This document shows, in pieces, positions 7,890 to 18,758 of a DNA stretch of 64,000 nt; positions within the stretch are counted from its first letter, which is position 1; every line of letters starts with the position of its first letter. The position numbers and the translations under genes were made by a program. The DNA is from Agromyces cerinus subsp. cerinus (GTDB lineage Bacteria > Actinomycetota > Actinomycetes > Actinomycetales > Microbacteriaceae), in contig NZ_FSRJ01000001.1 of NCBI RefSeq assembly GCF_900142065.1, positions 682,001 through 746,000 on the forward strand. Reading direction: 5' to 3'. The notes beneath the pieces are model-generated. The model saw nothing but the letters and a program-made list of their open reading frames with translations, had not been told where the DNA came from and did not search any database.

Positions 7890-10800
7890 CTATCGCAGGG
7901 CTGCGATCGAGCGGATGGTGCCGCGCGCGAGCCGCAGTTGGCGTTCGTAGGTCGCGGCGAGCACGACGAGCAGCACGCCGGCGATGCCGAGCCACAGCCA
8001 CCACCACACGGCCTCGTAGAGATCCGTGATCCACGGCCAGAGCTGCACGAGGGCGTGCACGAGCAGCACCCCGCCGCCGAGCAGCAGAGGCGCCTGCAGG
8101 CGGCGCACAGCGCCGATGACGAGCACCACGACTGCGACGACCCCGAGGGTCACGATGCGCCAGAGCTGCGGATCCGTGAAATCGGCGAAGAGCGGCGGCA
8201 CGAGCAGCACGGCGAGCCCCGGCCCGAGTGCCGGCCAGCTGCCGAGCTCGGGGGAGCGGCGCATGCGGAGCCACCCGGCGCCGATGAGTGCGATGCCGAT
8301 CGCAGCGGTGACGAGATCGAACGGATCGACCTGGCCCGATGCGAGGGCGATCACGCCGCCGACGACGAGCACGCCGAGCGTCGTCCATCCGAACATCGGC
8401 CCCGAGACCGGGCGCGCGGTGGTCGCATACGCGGCGATGTGCGCGAGCGCGAGCGCCGAGAAGAGCACGGCCGTGCGCAGCAGTGGCGACTCGCCGTCGA
8501 CGATCTCCATCAGCGTCGGAACGGCGGCGAGAACGACGGATGCCGCGAGCAGCGCCTCTGCCAGCCAGGCGGGCAGGGACTCGGTGCGAGCCCACATCAC
8601 CGCGATCGTGACGCCCGCCGCGAGGGCGATGAGCGGCCAGAACTCGGGGATGAGCACGCTGTCGGCGCCATCGGACGCGACGGTGGCCCCGCGCACGAGC
8701 CCGGCACCGGTGAAGGCGACCCAGCCGGTGAGGACGCCGAGCAGCCGCACGGGCACGCCACGTGCGAGTTCGGGGAGGAACACCGCGGCGATCGCCACGA
8801 CGATGCCGATCGAGACGAGCAGGAGCGCCCGCAGCTCGGCATCACCCGCCGAGCCGATGCTCGGGAGCACCGCGACGGCCGCAGCGGTGGCGAACAGCGC
8901 TGTGCGACCCTGCGCGGGAGCGCTGCCGCCCGTGCGTCGCCACGTGATGAGCCCGGCGGTGGCGGCGAGGGCTGCGGCGAGCGGCAGCGTGTACGCCTCG
9001 ACATCGTCGACGCCGGCGCTGGAGAGCCGCACCCAGACCGTCGCGACACCGAGCACGAGGCTCAGCCAGCCGAGATGCCGTGCCGGCGACTCGCCGCCGA
9101 TCGGGTCTCCGTCGAGTGCGGCGAGCACGATCGGCACCGGGGTCAACAGCAGGAGTACGAGCCAGAGCTCCGAGGAGCCGAACGAACCGGTGACGCCCGC
9201 GACCAGCGCGACCGCGCCGACGACGCCCGCGGCGACGGCCCAGACGAGTCGGGCGGGGCCCGTGCGCTCGGGCACCACATGAGCCAGCGCCGCGCCGAGC
9301 AGGGCGGCGCCCGCGATGCCGACGCCGATGCTCTGCCAGCCGAACACCGCGTCGACGACGATCGCTGACACGAACGCGAGCGCGAGCGGGGTCACCGCCG
9401 CGAACGCGATGCGCAGCACCTCGGATGCGCCGAGGCGCAGCCAGAGCACGCCCGCGACGACGAAGATGCCCGCGGGCACCCAGCGCCACGAGGCATCCGT
9501 CTCGAAGGCGAGCGCGCAGATCGAGATGACGGATGCCGCGAACAGCGGCGTCACCGCGCACAGGCGATCGCCCGAGCCGCCGAAGCGCACGATCGCGGCG
9601 ACGACGAGGAGCCCGGAGGAGACGACGGCGAGCCACATCCACGGCTCGATCAGCTGCACGTCGTCGGGAGCCTGCCAGAGCGGGATGGAGAACACGGCGA
9701 AGACGAAGAGCGTCGATGCGATCGCCAGATGCGCCGCACCGACCGCCGGCGAGGCGGCCGCAGTCCAGACCCGGGGCGCGAGCACGCGGCCGGCGACGGC
9801 GAGCAGGATCACGAGCGCCGCGACCCATGGCCACAGTGCGGTGTTCGAGTAGCCCACCCACCAGGCGAATCCGGCACTGCCGACGCCGCCGACCGCGAGC
9901 GTCGCGAGCAGGCCGGGAACGGCGAGGCGATGCTGGAATGCAGCGAGCGCGAGCGCGCCGCCGGCGAGCACGAGGAGCACCACCGCAGCGATCGCCGGGC
10001 CCGGAGTGACGCTGGCGACGGCGATGCCGCTCGCGAATGCCGCAGCGGTCGGGATCGCGGCGAGTGCCCGGCCCCGGCGCACGAGCACCGAGATGACGAT
10101 CGCGCCGATGGCGACCACGAGCGGCACGAGCACCGCGGTGAGGTCGTGGCCGTCGATGGCGGGAGACAGTTCCTCGCCGAACTCGAGTCTCCAGGGAGGC
10201 ACACTTCCGGCGAGCCTGGTCCAGACGACGCTCACGCCGAGGAGCACGCCGGGGAGCACCGAGCACGCGGCGACGGCGATCGCCGCGACCAGCGCTGCGA
10301 GCGAATCCCGTGCGGCAGCGCCCGTCAGGCGCGTGCCGGCCGCGAAGACGGCGGCGACGACGCCCGCGGCCGCGGGCGCGAGCCAGAGGGAGATCTCGCT
10401 GCCGAGTGCGCTGAAGATCGCAAGTGCCGGTGCCAGCGCGAGGCTCAGGCCGAACGCCGGTGCCGCGATGCGCGCCCAGATCACTCCGACCCCACGCCGC
10501 AGCCGCACCGCGACCAGCGCGAGCAGCCATGCAGCCGCCACCACGAGGTACCACCACAACTGGCTCCACGACACCTCGGGCAACGCCCAGTACGCGGGGA
10601 TGAGGGCGAGCGCTCCGGCGACGAAGCCCGCCGCCATCACGATGGTGCGCTCGAGCGTGGCGGGCAGCAGCACGGCCACGGTGCCGAGGAGCGAGACGGC
10701 GAGGAAGCCGAGCCAGAACGGGGTGCTGAGCTGGTCGTCGGGCGCAGCCTCGCTCGCGAGCAGGAACACACCTACGGGGGCGAACGCAGCGGCGGCGATT

Positions 10801-11663
10801 CCCGCGACGCGGATGCCGCTCGCCGCTCGCACGCCGACCAGCACCGCGGCGACGACGAGCAGCGCGCCGCCGAGGTAGGCCGACGTGCCGATGGTCTCGC
10901 TGCCGAACAGCATGTTGGCGCGCACGATCCACACGTCGAGCAGCAGCAGCACGATGGCGACGGATGCCACGCCCTCGGCGGTGCCCGGAAGGCGGCGGGC
11001 CCTGAGCAACCACGCGACGCCGAGCACGAGCACGCTCGCGACGGCGATGATGATCGATCGCACCTCGAGGGTCGCGACGAGGTAGGCGACGAAGAGGAAC
11101 ACGATCGCCGTGATGGAGATGAGCACGACGCCGAGGGTCAGCAGCAGCACCTGCACGCCCGAGCGCCCCGAGCGAGGGTCGGCAGGTGCGACCGGGGGAG
11201 CAGCCGTCGCCGCGGCGACGGGCGCCTGCTGCGCGACCGGCGCGGGCACCGGCACCGAGGCCGGCACGGACACCGGAACCGAGAGGATCGGCGCGGACAC
11301 CGGAACCGAGAGGATCGGCGCGGCCGGTGCGGGGATCGCGGTGGGCGAAGCCGCCGCAGGAACAGCGTGCGCCGCGGCATCCGTCACGTTCGCGGCGGCC
11401 GTCGTCGCCTGCCGGACGCGCGCCGTCTGCGCCTCGCGCATCGTCGAGATGAGCGACTGCCGGTCGACTTCTCGATCATGCAGCGCGCGACCGGCGGTGA
11501 GCAGCTCGCCCGCCGCGGGCACCGAGAGGTCGAGTCCGCACGTGCTGCACACCGCGCTGCGCAGCGCGCTGAAGCAGGCGGGGCAGAGCGTCGTGTCGAT
11601 CAGTTGTGCGGGATCTGACGGCCAGCGTCGGAGGTCGCGGGCATCGGCGGGGTGCTCGGGCAT
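7890..11663 (-). CDS. Giant polytopic membrane protein with N-terminal zinc-ribbon-like motif
   Basis: About 1257 residues. The N-terminus carries CPAC...CSTCG (about residues 22-37), resembling a small zinc ribbon, then a helical segment, then a Pro/Ala/Val-rich linker containing a 9-residue tandem repeat. The remaining thousand or so residues are almost continuous hydrophobic helices, on the order of thirty or more, rich in Ala, Val, Leu and Trp, with no charged transport motif. Large actinobacterial integral membrane proteins of this design are known but uncharacterised. The ATG at 11663 is preferred because the predicted sequence from there is immediately family-like; an upstream ATG at 11711 is possible. 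It is the only gene between tRNA-Gly and tRNA-Pro. Confidence 0.8.
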   Translation of the reverse strand: MPEHPADARDLRRWPSDPAQLIDTTLCPACFSALRSAVCSTCGLDLSVPAAGELLTAGRALHDREVDRQSLISTMREAQTARVRQATTAAANVTDAAAHAVPAAASPTAIPAPAAPILSVPVSAPILSVPVSVPASVPVPAPVAQQAPVAAATAAPPVAPADPRSGRSGVQVLLLTLGVVLISITAIVFLFVAYLVATLEVRSIIIAVASVLVLGVAWLLRARRLPGTAEGVASVAIVLLLLDVWIVRANMLFGSETIGTSAYLGGALLVVAAVLVGVRAASGIRVAGIAAAAFAPVGVFLLASEAAPDDQLSTPFWLGFLAVSLLGTVAVLLPATLERTIVMAAGFVAGALALIPAYWALPEVSWSQLWWYLVVAAAWLLALVAVRLRRGVGVIWARIAAPAFGLSLALAPALAIFSALGSEISLWLAPAAAGVVAAVFAAGTRLTGAAARDSLAALVAAIAVAACSVLPGVLLGVSVVWTRLAGSVPPWRLEFGEELSPAIDGHDLTAVLVPLVVAIGAIVISVLVRRGRALAAIPTAAAFASGIAVASVTPGPAIAAVVLLVLAGGALALAAFQHRLAVPGLLATLAVGGVGSAGFAWWVGYSNTALWPWVAALVILLAVAGRVLAPRVWTAAASPAVGAAHLAIASTLFVFAVFSIPLWQAPDDVQLIEPWMWLAVVSSGLLVVAAIVRFGGSGDRLCAVTPLFAASVISICALAFETDASWRWVPAGIFVVAGVLWLRLGASEVLRIAFAAVTPLALAFVSAIVVDAVFGWQSIGVGIAGAALLGAALAHVVPERTGPARLVWAVAAGVVGAVALVAGVTGSFGSSELWLVLLLLTPVPIVLAALDGDPIGGESPARHLGWLSLVLGVATVWVRLSSAGVDDVEAYTLPLAAALAATAGLITWRRTGGSAPAQGRTALFATAAAVAVLPSIGSAGDAELRALLLVSIGIVVAIAAVFLPELARGVPVRLLGVLTGWVAFTGAGLVRGATVASDGADSVLIPEFWPLIALAAGVTIAVMWARTESLPAWLAEALLAASVVLAAVPTLMEIVDGESPLLRTAVLFSALALAHIAAYATTARPVSGPMFGWTTLGVLVVGGVIALASGQVDPFDLVTAAIGIALIGAGWLRMRRSPELGSWPALGPGLAVLLVPPLFADFTDPQLWRIVTLGVVAVVVLVIGAVRRLQAPLLLGGGVLLVHALVQLWPWITDLYEAVWWWLWLGIAGVLLVVLAATYERQLRLARGTIRSIAALR
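11267..11320. repeat. 27-bp perfect tandem repeat inside the giant membrane protein gene
   Basis: Two identical 27-bp units (11267-11293 and 11294-11320) encode two copies of APILSVPVS in the proline-rich linker. Being in frame, copy-number change would lengthen or shorten the linker by nine residues. Confidence 0.9.
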
Positions 11664-11766
11664 GGCCACACTCTGCCACGGTCGCGAGCGCCAGCGGTGG
11701 ATCATCCACAACTCGGTGTCGGGCGCCCGAACGCGGAGTGCACAGCAGGGGCCTCACGCTGTGCAG

Positions 11767-11772
11767 TAGACT
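11767..11772 (+). promoter_or_regulatory. -10-like element upstream of tRNA-Pro
   Basis: TAGACT lies 72 bases before the mature tRNA 5' end. No convincing -35 was found at the right spacing. Confidence 0.3.
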
Positions 11773-11844
11773 TTCCGGGGTCCATCCGTCTGACGCATGC
11801 TTTCGCATGCCCGCACGGCTGAATCGACGAGTTGAGTCGCGACT

Positions 11845-11918
11845 CGGGGCGTAGCTCAGCTTGGTAGAGCGCCCGCTTTGGGAGCGGGAGGTCGCAGGTT
11901 CGAATCCTGTCGCCCCGA
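11845..11918 (+). tRNA. tRNA-Pro (anticodon TGG)
   Basis: Acceptor CGGGGCG pairs with CGCCCCG, anticodon stem CCCGC/GCGGG encloses TTTGGGA with TGG, and the T-loop is TTCGAAT. Discriminator A; CCA is not encoded. The trigger factor gene follows 50 bases later. Confidence 0.97.
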
Positions 11919-11967
11919 CGAGTTCCAGGACTCGACACGAACTTCCACACAACAGGAGAACTTCCAC

Positions 11968-13437
11968 ATGCCGACCACTTCGGTTGAGAAGCTGAGCCCC
12001 ACTCGCGCCAAGCTCACCATCTCGGTGACGCCCGAGGAGCTGAAGCCCAGCATCGCCCACGCGTACGAGCACATCGCCGAGCAGATCAACGTGCCCGGTT
12101 TCCGCAAGGGCAAGGTGCCGCCGCCCATCGTCGACCAGCGCGTCGGTAAGGGCGCCGTGCTCGAGCACGCCGTCAACGAGGGCCTCGACGGGTTCTACCG
12201 CGCCGCCGTCGCCGAGCACGAGCTGCGCCCCCTCGGTCGCCCCGAGGCCGACATCGTCGAGTGGCCCAGCGACAAGGACTTCTCTGGCGACCTGCTGCTC
12301 GCCATCGAGGTCGACGTGCGGCCCGAGATCGAGCTGCCCGCCTACGAGGGCATCGAGCTCACGGTCGACTCCGTCGAGGTCGCCGACGACGAGGTCGCCG
12401 AAGAGCTCGACCGGCTGCGCAGCCGCTTCGGCACGCTGATCACGGTCGACCGCCCCGCCAAGACCGGTGACTTCGTCACCCTCGACCTCGTCGCCAAGAT
12501 CGACGACAACGAGGTCGACACCGCCAGCGGCATCTCGTACGAGCTCGGCTCGGGCGACCTGATCGAGGGCATCGACGAGGCGCTCGACACGCTCTCCGCA
12601 GGCGAGACCACCACCTTCGCGTCGAAGCTCCTGGGCGGCGAGCACGAGGGCGAGACCGCCGAGATCACCGTCACCGTCTCCGCCGTCAAGGAGCGCGAGC
12701 TCCCCGCGGCCGACGACGACTTCGCGCAGATCGCGAGCGAGTTCGACACGCTCGTCGAGCTGACCGACAGCCTCAAGGAGCAGGTCGCGCGCAACAAGTC
12801 GTTCGGTCAGGGCAGCCAGGCTCGCGACCTCCTCGTCGACAAGCTCCTCGAGCTCGTCGAGGTCCCCGTCGCGCAGGCCGTCATCGACGACGAGGTGCAC
12901 CGTCACCTCGAGAACGAGAACCGCCTCGAAGACGACGAGCACCGCGCAGAGGTCGCCGAGTCGAGCGAGAAGGCGTTCAAGACGCAGATCCTGCTCGACA
13001 CGATCGCCGAGGCCGAGAAGGTCCAGGTCAGCCAGGACGAGCTGACCCAGTACCTCGTGCAGGGCGCAGCCCAGTACGGCATGGACCCCAACGAGTTCGT
13101 GCAGATCCTCAGCCAGAACGGCCAGATCCCCGCCATGGTCGGCGAGGTCGCGCGCAACAAGGCGCTCGCGATCGCGCTCGGCAAGGCGAAGGTGTCGGAT
13201 GCCGCGGGCAAGCCCGTCGACCTCTCCGAGTTCACCGCCGTCGCCGATGCCGAGGCTGAGGCCGAGGCAGAGGTCGTCGACGAGGCCGAGGAGATCGTCG
13301 AAGAGGCCGAGGCCGCCGAGAAGCCCGCGCCGAAGAAGCGCGCGCCGAAGAAGGCCGCCGCTGTCGACGAAGCCGCCGACGCCGCTGAGAAGCCGGCGCC
13401 GAAGAAGCGTGCGACGAAGAAGGCCGACGCCGAGTAA
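11968..13437 (+). CDS. tig: Trigger factor
   Basis: A 489-residue ribosome-associated chaperone and prolyl isomerase that meets nascent chains at the exit tunnel. The ribosome-binding signature GFRKGKVP is at about residues 46-53, the FKBP-like isomerase domain with [10 protein letters not shown] around 160 follows, and the helical C-terminal chaperone domain occupies roughly 250-425. Beyond the usual end (about 430) there is a 50-60 residue low-complexity tail: acidic Ala/Glu runs, then two near-identical [10 protein letters not shown]-type Lys/Pro repeats. Such tails are seen in actinobacterial trigger factors but the function is unclear. The ATG is preceded by AGGAG. It opens a region of protein quality-control genes with clpP1, clpP2 and clpX. 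Confidence 0.97.
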   Translation: MPTTSVEKLSPTRAKLTISVTPEELKPSIAHAYEHIAEQINVPGFRKGKVPPPIVDQRVGKGAVLEHAVNEGLDGFYRAAVAEHELRPLGRPEADIVEWPSDKDFSGDLLLAIEVDVRPEIELPAYEGIELTVDSVEVADDEVAEELDRLRSRFGTLITVDRPAKTGDFVTLDLVAKIDDNEVDTASGISYELGSGDLIEGIDEALDTLSAGETTTFASKLLGGEHEGETAEITVTVSAVKERELPAADDDFAQIASEFDTLVELTDSLKEQVARNKSFGQGSQARDLLVDKLLELVEVPVAQAVIDDEVHRHLENENRLEDDEHRAEVAESSEKAFKTQILLDTIAEAEKVQVSQDELTQYLVQGAAQYGMDPNEFVQILSQNGQIPAMVGEVARNKALAIALGKAKVSDAAGKPVDLSEFTAVADAEAEAEAEVVDEAEEIVEEAEAAEKPAPKKRAPKKAAAVDEAADAAEKPAPKKRATKKADAE

Positions 13438-13453
13438 TCGAGCACGATTCGAC

Positions 13454-13486
13454 AGGAGGGGCCGGGCGATTCGCCCGGCCCCTCCT
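13454..13486 (+). terminator. Terminator hairpin after tig
   Basis: AGGAGGGGCCGGGCG (13454-13468), loop ATT, and its exact complement to 13486 form a 15-bp stem 16 bases after the stop. The 3' tail is not T-rich. Confidence 0.7.
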
Positions 13487-13507
13487 GCATTCACGAGAGG
13501 GACCCGC

Positions 13508-13990
13508 ATGAGCGACTGGCAGCAACGGATCGACGCCGTGTGGGCGACGGCCGACGAGCTCGGCGACCACGAGGTGATCCGCCGCATCGACGCCCTCGCG
13601 GCAGAACGCCCGGCGGGCGACCCGCTCGCCCTCTTCGAGCGGGCCGGCGCCCGCGACTCGGCGGGCCTCGAGGACGAGGCGGAGCCGCTCTACCGGCAGG
13701 CCATCGCGGCCGGGATCACCGGCTCCGAACGCGTGCAGGCGCATGTGCAGCTCGCGTCGACGATCCGCAACCTCGGGCGCCCGCTCGAGTCCATCGCGCT
13801 GCTCGACGAGATCGAGCCGGAGGCGGGCGAGCTGCACGACGCCGTGGTCGCGTTCCGAGCCCTGGCACGGGTCGATGCGGGCGACGCTCGGCTCGCGGCA
13901 TCCGAGGCTCTCGCAGCCCTCGCGCCCCACCTGCAGCGCTACCGCGTGTCGCTCGCCGCATACGCTGCGGACCTCGCGGCATCCGCCTAG
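13508..13990 (+). CDS. Tetratricopeptide-repeat protein
   Basis: A 160-residue all-helical protein that fits the short bacterial TPR_5-type family: an N-terminal helix pair (DWQQRIDAVWATADELG), then repeats with AEPLYRQAIAAG, VQAHVQLASTIRNLG and ALAALAPHLQRYRVSLAAYAADL. It probably acts as a protein-interaction scaffold; no enzymatic motif is present. The ATG follows GAGAGGG by nine bases. It lies between tig and clpP1 in the same direction, and its stop is 73 bases before clpP1, so co-expression with the protease genes is possible but unproven. Confidence 0.8.
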   Translation: MSDWQQRIDAVWATADELGDHEVIRRIDALAAERPAGDPLALFERAGARDSAGLEDEAEPLYRQAIAAGITGSERVQAHVQLASTIRNLGRPLESIALLDEIEPEAGELHDAVVAFRALARVDAGDARLAASEALAALAPHLQRYRVSLAAYAADLAASA

Positions 13991-14063
13991 GGCGAACAGC
14001 CCCGTTCACGCGCGTTGCACCGGATAGATTCGAGTGAACGCGACAACGGAAACGGAGCGACAC

Positions 14064-14648
14064 ATGGCCGAACCGACACCAGGCACCGGTGTTTTCGATC
14101 GACTGCTGAAGGACCGCATCATCTGGCTTGGCTCCGAGGTGCGCGACGACAACGCGAACGAGATCGCGGCGAAGCTGCTGCTGCTCGCCGCCGAAGATGC
14201 CAAGAAGGACATCTACCTCTACGTGAACTCGCCCGGTGGCTCGATCACGGCAGGCATGGCGATCTACGACACCATGCAGTTCGTGCCCAACGACATCGTC
14301 ACCGTCGGCATCGGCATGGCCGCCTCCATGGGGCAGCTGCTCCTGACGGCCGGCACCAAGGGCAAGCGGTACATCACCCCCAACGCCCGCGTGCTGCTGC
14401 ACCAGCCGCACGGCGGCTTCGGCGGCACCGCGAGCGACATCCAGACGCAGGCGCAGCTCATCCTCGACATGAAGAAGCGACTCGCCGAGATCACTGCGGC
14501 GCAGACGGGCAAGACCGTCGAGCAGATCAACGCCGACGGCGACCGCGACCGTTGGTTCAACGCGCAGGAGGCCCTCGAGTACGGCTTCGTCGACCACATC
14601 CGCGAGTCGGCGCTCGACGTCGCCGGCGGCGGCGGAACCCAGGCGTAG
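14064..14648 (+). CDS. clpP1: ATP-dependent Clp protease proteolytic subunit 1
   Basis: A 194-residue serine protease subunit of the Clp degradation machine. The catalytic Ser88 lies in [10 protein letters not shown] and His113 in VLLHQPHGG; the handle region and the [18 protein letters not shown] substrate strand are intact. The ATG at 14064 is chosen for AACGGAG just upstream; a GTG at 14034 would add ten residues. In Actinobacteria ClpP1 and ClpP2 form a mixed 14-mer that docks on ClpX or ClpC. The clpP2 gene follows after 27 bases in the same operon. Confidence 0.96.
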   Translation: MAEPTPGTGVFDRLLKDRIIWLGSEVRDDNANEIAAKLLLLAAEDAKKDIYLYVNSPGGSITAGMAIYDTMQFVPNDIVTVGIGMAASMGQLLLTAGTKGKRYITPNARVLLHQPHGGFGGTASDIQTQAQLILDMKKRLAEITAAQTGKTVEQINADGDRDRWFNAQEALEYGFVDHIRESALDVAGGGGTQA

Positions 14649-14675
14649 GCACGCGAGAGAAGAGAGAACGAGCGA

Positions 14676-15344
14676 ATGAACATCCCTGCTTTCGGTGGCA
14701 CCGCCTTCAACGGCGTCCAGGCACCGGGCTCGCGCTACATCCTGCCGAGCTTCGAGGAGCGCACGGCCTACGGCTACAAGCGCCAAGACCCCTACGCCAA
14801 GCTCTTCGAGGACCGCATCATCTTCCTCGGCGTGCAGGTCGACGACGCATCCGCCGACGACATCATGGCGCAGCTGCTCGTGCTGGAGTCGATGGACCCC
14901 GACCGCGACATCATCCTCTACATCAACTCGCCCGGTGGCTCCTTCACGGCCATGACCGCGATCTACGACACGATGCAGTACATCCGTCCGCAGATCCAGA
15001 CCGTCGTGCTGGGTCAGGCCGCCTCGGCGGCCGCGGTGATCGCCGCCGCCGGCACGCCGGGCAAGCGCCTCGCGCTGCCGAACGCCCGTGTGCTCATCCA
15101 CCAGCCCGCCATGGGCGAGGCGGGTCACGGCCAGGCGTCCGACATCGAGATCCAGGCCGCCGAGATCCTGCGCATGCGCTCGTGGCTCGAGGAGACGCTG
15201 TCGCGTCACTCGAACCGCACTCCCGAGCAGGTGCACACCGACATCGACCGCGACAAGATCCTGTCGGCGGCCGAGGCGCTCGAGTACGGTCTCATCGACC
15301 AGGTGCTGAGCTCCCGCAAGAGCCTGCCGGCGATCACGCGATAA
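14676..15344 (+). CDS. clpP2: ATP-dependent Clp protease proteolytic subunit 2
   Basis: A 222-residue second ClpP subunit. It has a longer N-terminal extension than ClpP1 (about 30 residues before the conserved core), the NSPGGSFTAMTAIYDTMQY segment, the catalytic Ser in LGQAASAAAV and His in VLIHQPAMG. The longer N-terminus is usual for actinobacterial ClpP2, which provides the docking surface for the unfoldase. AGAGAAGAGAG upstream of the ATG provides the ribosome binding site. It is followed by an ATPase gene 10 bases later and then clpX. Confidence 0.96.
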   Translation: MNIPAFGGTAFNGVQAPGSRYILPSFEERTAYGYKRQDPYAKLFEDRIIFLGVQVDDASADDIMAQLLVLESMDPDRDIILYINSPGGSFTAMTAIYDTMQYIRPQIQTVVLGQAASAAAVIAAAGTPGKRLALPNARVLIHQPAMGEAGHGQASDIEIQAAEILRMRSWLEETLSRHSNRTPEQVHTDIDRDKILSAAEALEYGLIDQVLSSRKSLPAITR

Positions 15345-15354
15345 CGCTCGCACC

Positions 15355-16110
15355 GTGAACGCGGCGGATGACTGGCTGCACGAAAGCCGAGCCATCCGCC
15401 GCGTTTCGCTGTATCCGGATGCCGCGATCGACCGTGTCGCCTGGCCCGCGAGTATTCCCGCGATCGACCAGCTGATCGGCGACGGCGGCATCGAGTTCTC
15501 GCCGGGCCTGACGTTCCTCGTGGGCGAGAACGGCAGCGGCAAGTCGACGCTGCTCGAGGGCATCGCGACGGCCTACGGACTGCCGCCCGAGGGCGGCAGC
15601 AGCAACGGCGGCAGGTCGACGCGACCGAGCGAGTCGCCGCTCGCGGAGTGGCTGCGCATCGAGCGGAGTCCGTCTGCGCCCCGGTGGGGGTTCTTCCTCC
15701 GTTCCGAGACGATGCACGGGTACTACAGCTACCTCGAGTCGCTGCCCGACAGCCCCGATCGGCACCTGCACTCGCTCAGTCACGGCGAGTCCTTCAACGA
15801 CCTGCTCGACAACAAGCTGAATCACCCCCAGTACCGGGCCGGGCTCGTCTGCCTCGACGAGCCCGAGGCCGCGCTCTCGTTCTCGTCGATCCTCGGCTGG
15901 ATCGCCGGCCTCGATCGCATGGTCGCCCGCGGCACTCAGATCATCTGCGCGACGCACTCGCCCGTGCTCGCCTCGGTGCCGGGCGCCACCATCCTCGAAC
16001 TGGGGGAGTGGGGCATCCGCGAGACGAGCTGGGAAGAGCTCGAACTCGTCTCCCACTGGCGCGGGTATCTCGACGATCCGCGTCGCTACCTCCGCCACCT
16101 CCTCGACTAA
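15355..16110 (+). CDS. ABC-type ATPase (AAA, SMC/RecF-like)
   Basis: A 251-residue soluble P-loop ATPase of the single-domain ABC/AAA_23 type. Walker A is GENGSGKST (about residues 58-66), the signature-like LSHGESF is near 142, Walker B with catalytic Glu is [11 protein letters not shown] near 165, and an H-loop THSPVLA follows. The Walker A to Walker B distance is too short for an inserted coiled coil, so it is not a full SMC. Close relatives are widespread and mostly uncharacterised; no membrane partner adjoins, so it is not a transporter. It starts with a GTG 10 bases after clpP2 and lies between clpP2 and clpX, which hints at cotranscription with the protease genes, but a role in proteolysis is speculation. 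Confidence 0.85.
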   Translation: MNAADDWLHESRAIRRVSLYPDAAIDRVAWPASIPAIDQLIGDGGIEFSPGLTFLVGENGSGKSTLLEGIATAYGLPPEGGSSNGGRSTRPSESPLAEWLRIERSPSAPRWGFFLRSETMHGYYSYLESLPDSPDRHLHSLSHGESFNDLLDNKLNHPQYRAGLVCLDEPEAALSFSSILGWIAGLDRMVARGTQIICATHSPVLASVPGATILELGEWGIRETSWEELELVSHWRGYLDDPRRYLRHLLD

Positions 16111-16186
16111 CGTCCCGGTTCGCGTCCCGCGAACGACCGAGCGTGTCGAATCCCGCGCGCTACCCTCGATCGGCCCGATCTCGGGC

Positions 16187-16192
16187 TAGGCT
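16187..16192 (+). promoter_or_regulatory. -10 element of a putative clpX promoter
   Basis: TAGGCT lies 32 bases before the clpX ATG, leaving a leader of about 25 bases that contains the strong AGGGAGGG ribosome binding site at 16211-16218. Confidence 0.45.
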
Positions 16193-16223
16193 CGGAACAG
16201 ATTCGTCGACAGGGAGGGTTTCG

Positions 16224-17501
<1,278 letters not shown>

Positions 17502-17525
17502 CCCGGCCGAGAGCGAGCGCCGCCC

Positions 17526-18758
17526 ATCTTCCACACCGTCGTCGCGGGCGTCATCGCGGCCATCACCGGATTCGCGAGCTCGTTCGCCCTGGTGATCGCG
17601 GGGCTCGTCGCCGTCGGCGCCTCCGAGACGCAGGCCGCCTCGGGGCTGTTCGCGCTCTGCATCGCGACCGGACTGCTGTGCATCGTGCTGCCGCTCGTCA
17701 CCCGAATGCCGGTCTCATTCGCCTGGTCGACGCCCGGGGCGGCGCTCCTCGTCGCCGCTGCGGCGACGACGCAGCAGTTCGCCGCCGCGATCGGCGCGTT
17801 CATCGTCTGCGGCGTGCTCATCGTGCTCGCCGGGCTCTGGCCCGCCCTCGGCCGGGCGATCACGAGCATCCCGAAGCCGATCGCGAGCGCGATGCTCGCC
17901 GGCATCCTCTTCCCCATCTGCGTGGCCCCGGTGTTCGCGGCCGTCGAGCAGCCGGCGATCGCCGTGCCCATGGTGCTCGTGTGGCTGCTCCTCGCGCGCC
18001 TCGCGCCGCGCTGGGCGGTGCCCGCGGCGATGCTCGTCGCGGTCGTCGGCATCGCCGTGCTCTCGGGCCCAGCTGTGCTCGCGAGCGAGGCCGTGCGACC
18101 GCAGCTGCAGTTCGTCGCGCCGGTCTTCGACCCGTTCGTGATCGTGAGCCTCGGCCTGCCGCTCTTCATCGTGACGATGGCCGGGCAGAACGTGCCCGGG
18201 TTCGCCGTGATGTCGACGTTCGGCTACCGCCTGGCACCGAGGCCCGTGCTCGTCGCCTCGGGCGTCGCCTCGGTGGGCGCGGCGTTCGCCGGCGGCCACG
18301 CGTTGAACCTCGCCGCGATCACGGCGGCGATCATGGCGAGCCCCGAGTCGAACCCCGATCCTCGTCGGCGCTGGGTGGCGACCTTCACCTCGGGCATCGT
18401 CTACCTCGTGCTGGGAGCAGGCGCGGGCCTCGCGGCCGCTGTGGTGCAGGCGTCGCCGCCGATCATCATCACCGCCGTCGCCGGGCTCGCGCTGCTCGGG
18501 GCCATGGTCACCGCGCTGACCGGCGCGCTCGAAGACCCGGGTCAGCGCATCACCGCGATCGGCACCTTCCTCGTCACCGCGTCGGGCGTCGCCGTCGTCG
18601 GCATCGGCTCCGCCTTCTGGGGTCTCGTCGTCGGCGGTGTGCTCATGCTCTGGTTGGGCCGAGGCGCGTCGACCCCAGTCGCGACAACACCCTCCGCACA
18701 GGCCGCAGCGGCCCGCTCAGACGATGGCGACCGCGACCGCGACTCGGAGTCCGCCTGA
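17526..18758 (+). CDS. benE: BenE-family transporter (benzoate/H+ symporter-like), start codon not canonical
   Basis: About 410 residues, with roughly twelve membrane helices and the family pattern (GLVAVGASETQAASGL, NLAAITAAIMASPESNPDPRRRW). BenE proteins import benzoate with protons, but substrate is not shown by sequence and no benzoate catabolic gene is near. The conserved first helix (VAGVIAAITGFASSFALVIAGL) begins before the first canonical start, a GTG at 17592. Between the clpX stop (17499-17501) and that GTG the frame has no ATG, GTG or TTG. The ATC at 17526, just before the helix and 12 bases after a GAGAG, is given as a provisional start. Translation may begin there, the gene may be truncated, or a sequence error may hide the start. 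The C-terminal tail is a charged Asp/Arg stretch. Confidence 0.7.
   Translation: MFHTVVAGVIAAITGFASSFALVIAGLVAVGASETQAASGLFALCIATGLLCIVLPLVTRMPVSFAWSTPGAALLVAAAATTQQFAAAIGAFIVCGVLIVLAGLWPALGRAITSIPKPIASAMLAGILFPICVAPVFAAVEQPAIAVPMVLVWLLLARLAPRWAVPAAMLVAVVGIAVLSGPAVLASEAVRPQLQFVAPVFDPFVIVSLGLPLFIVTMAGQNVPGFAVMSTFGYRLAPRPVLVASGVASVGAAFAGGHALNLAAITAAIMASPESNPDPRRRWVATFTSGIVYLVLGAGAGLAAAVVQASPPIIITAVAGLALLGAMVTALTGALEDPGQRITAIGTFLVTASGVAVVGIGSAFWGLVVGGVLMLWLGRGASTPVATTPSAQAAAARSDDGDRDRDSESA

Noticed and set aside
9729-11618. 629-residue plus-strand frame inside the giant membrane protein gene
   Set aside because: Highly charged low-complexity translation opposite a coherent membrane protein; a composition artefact.
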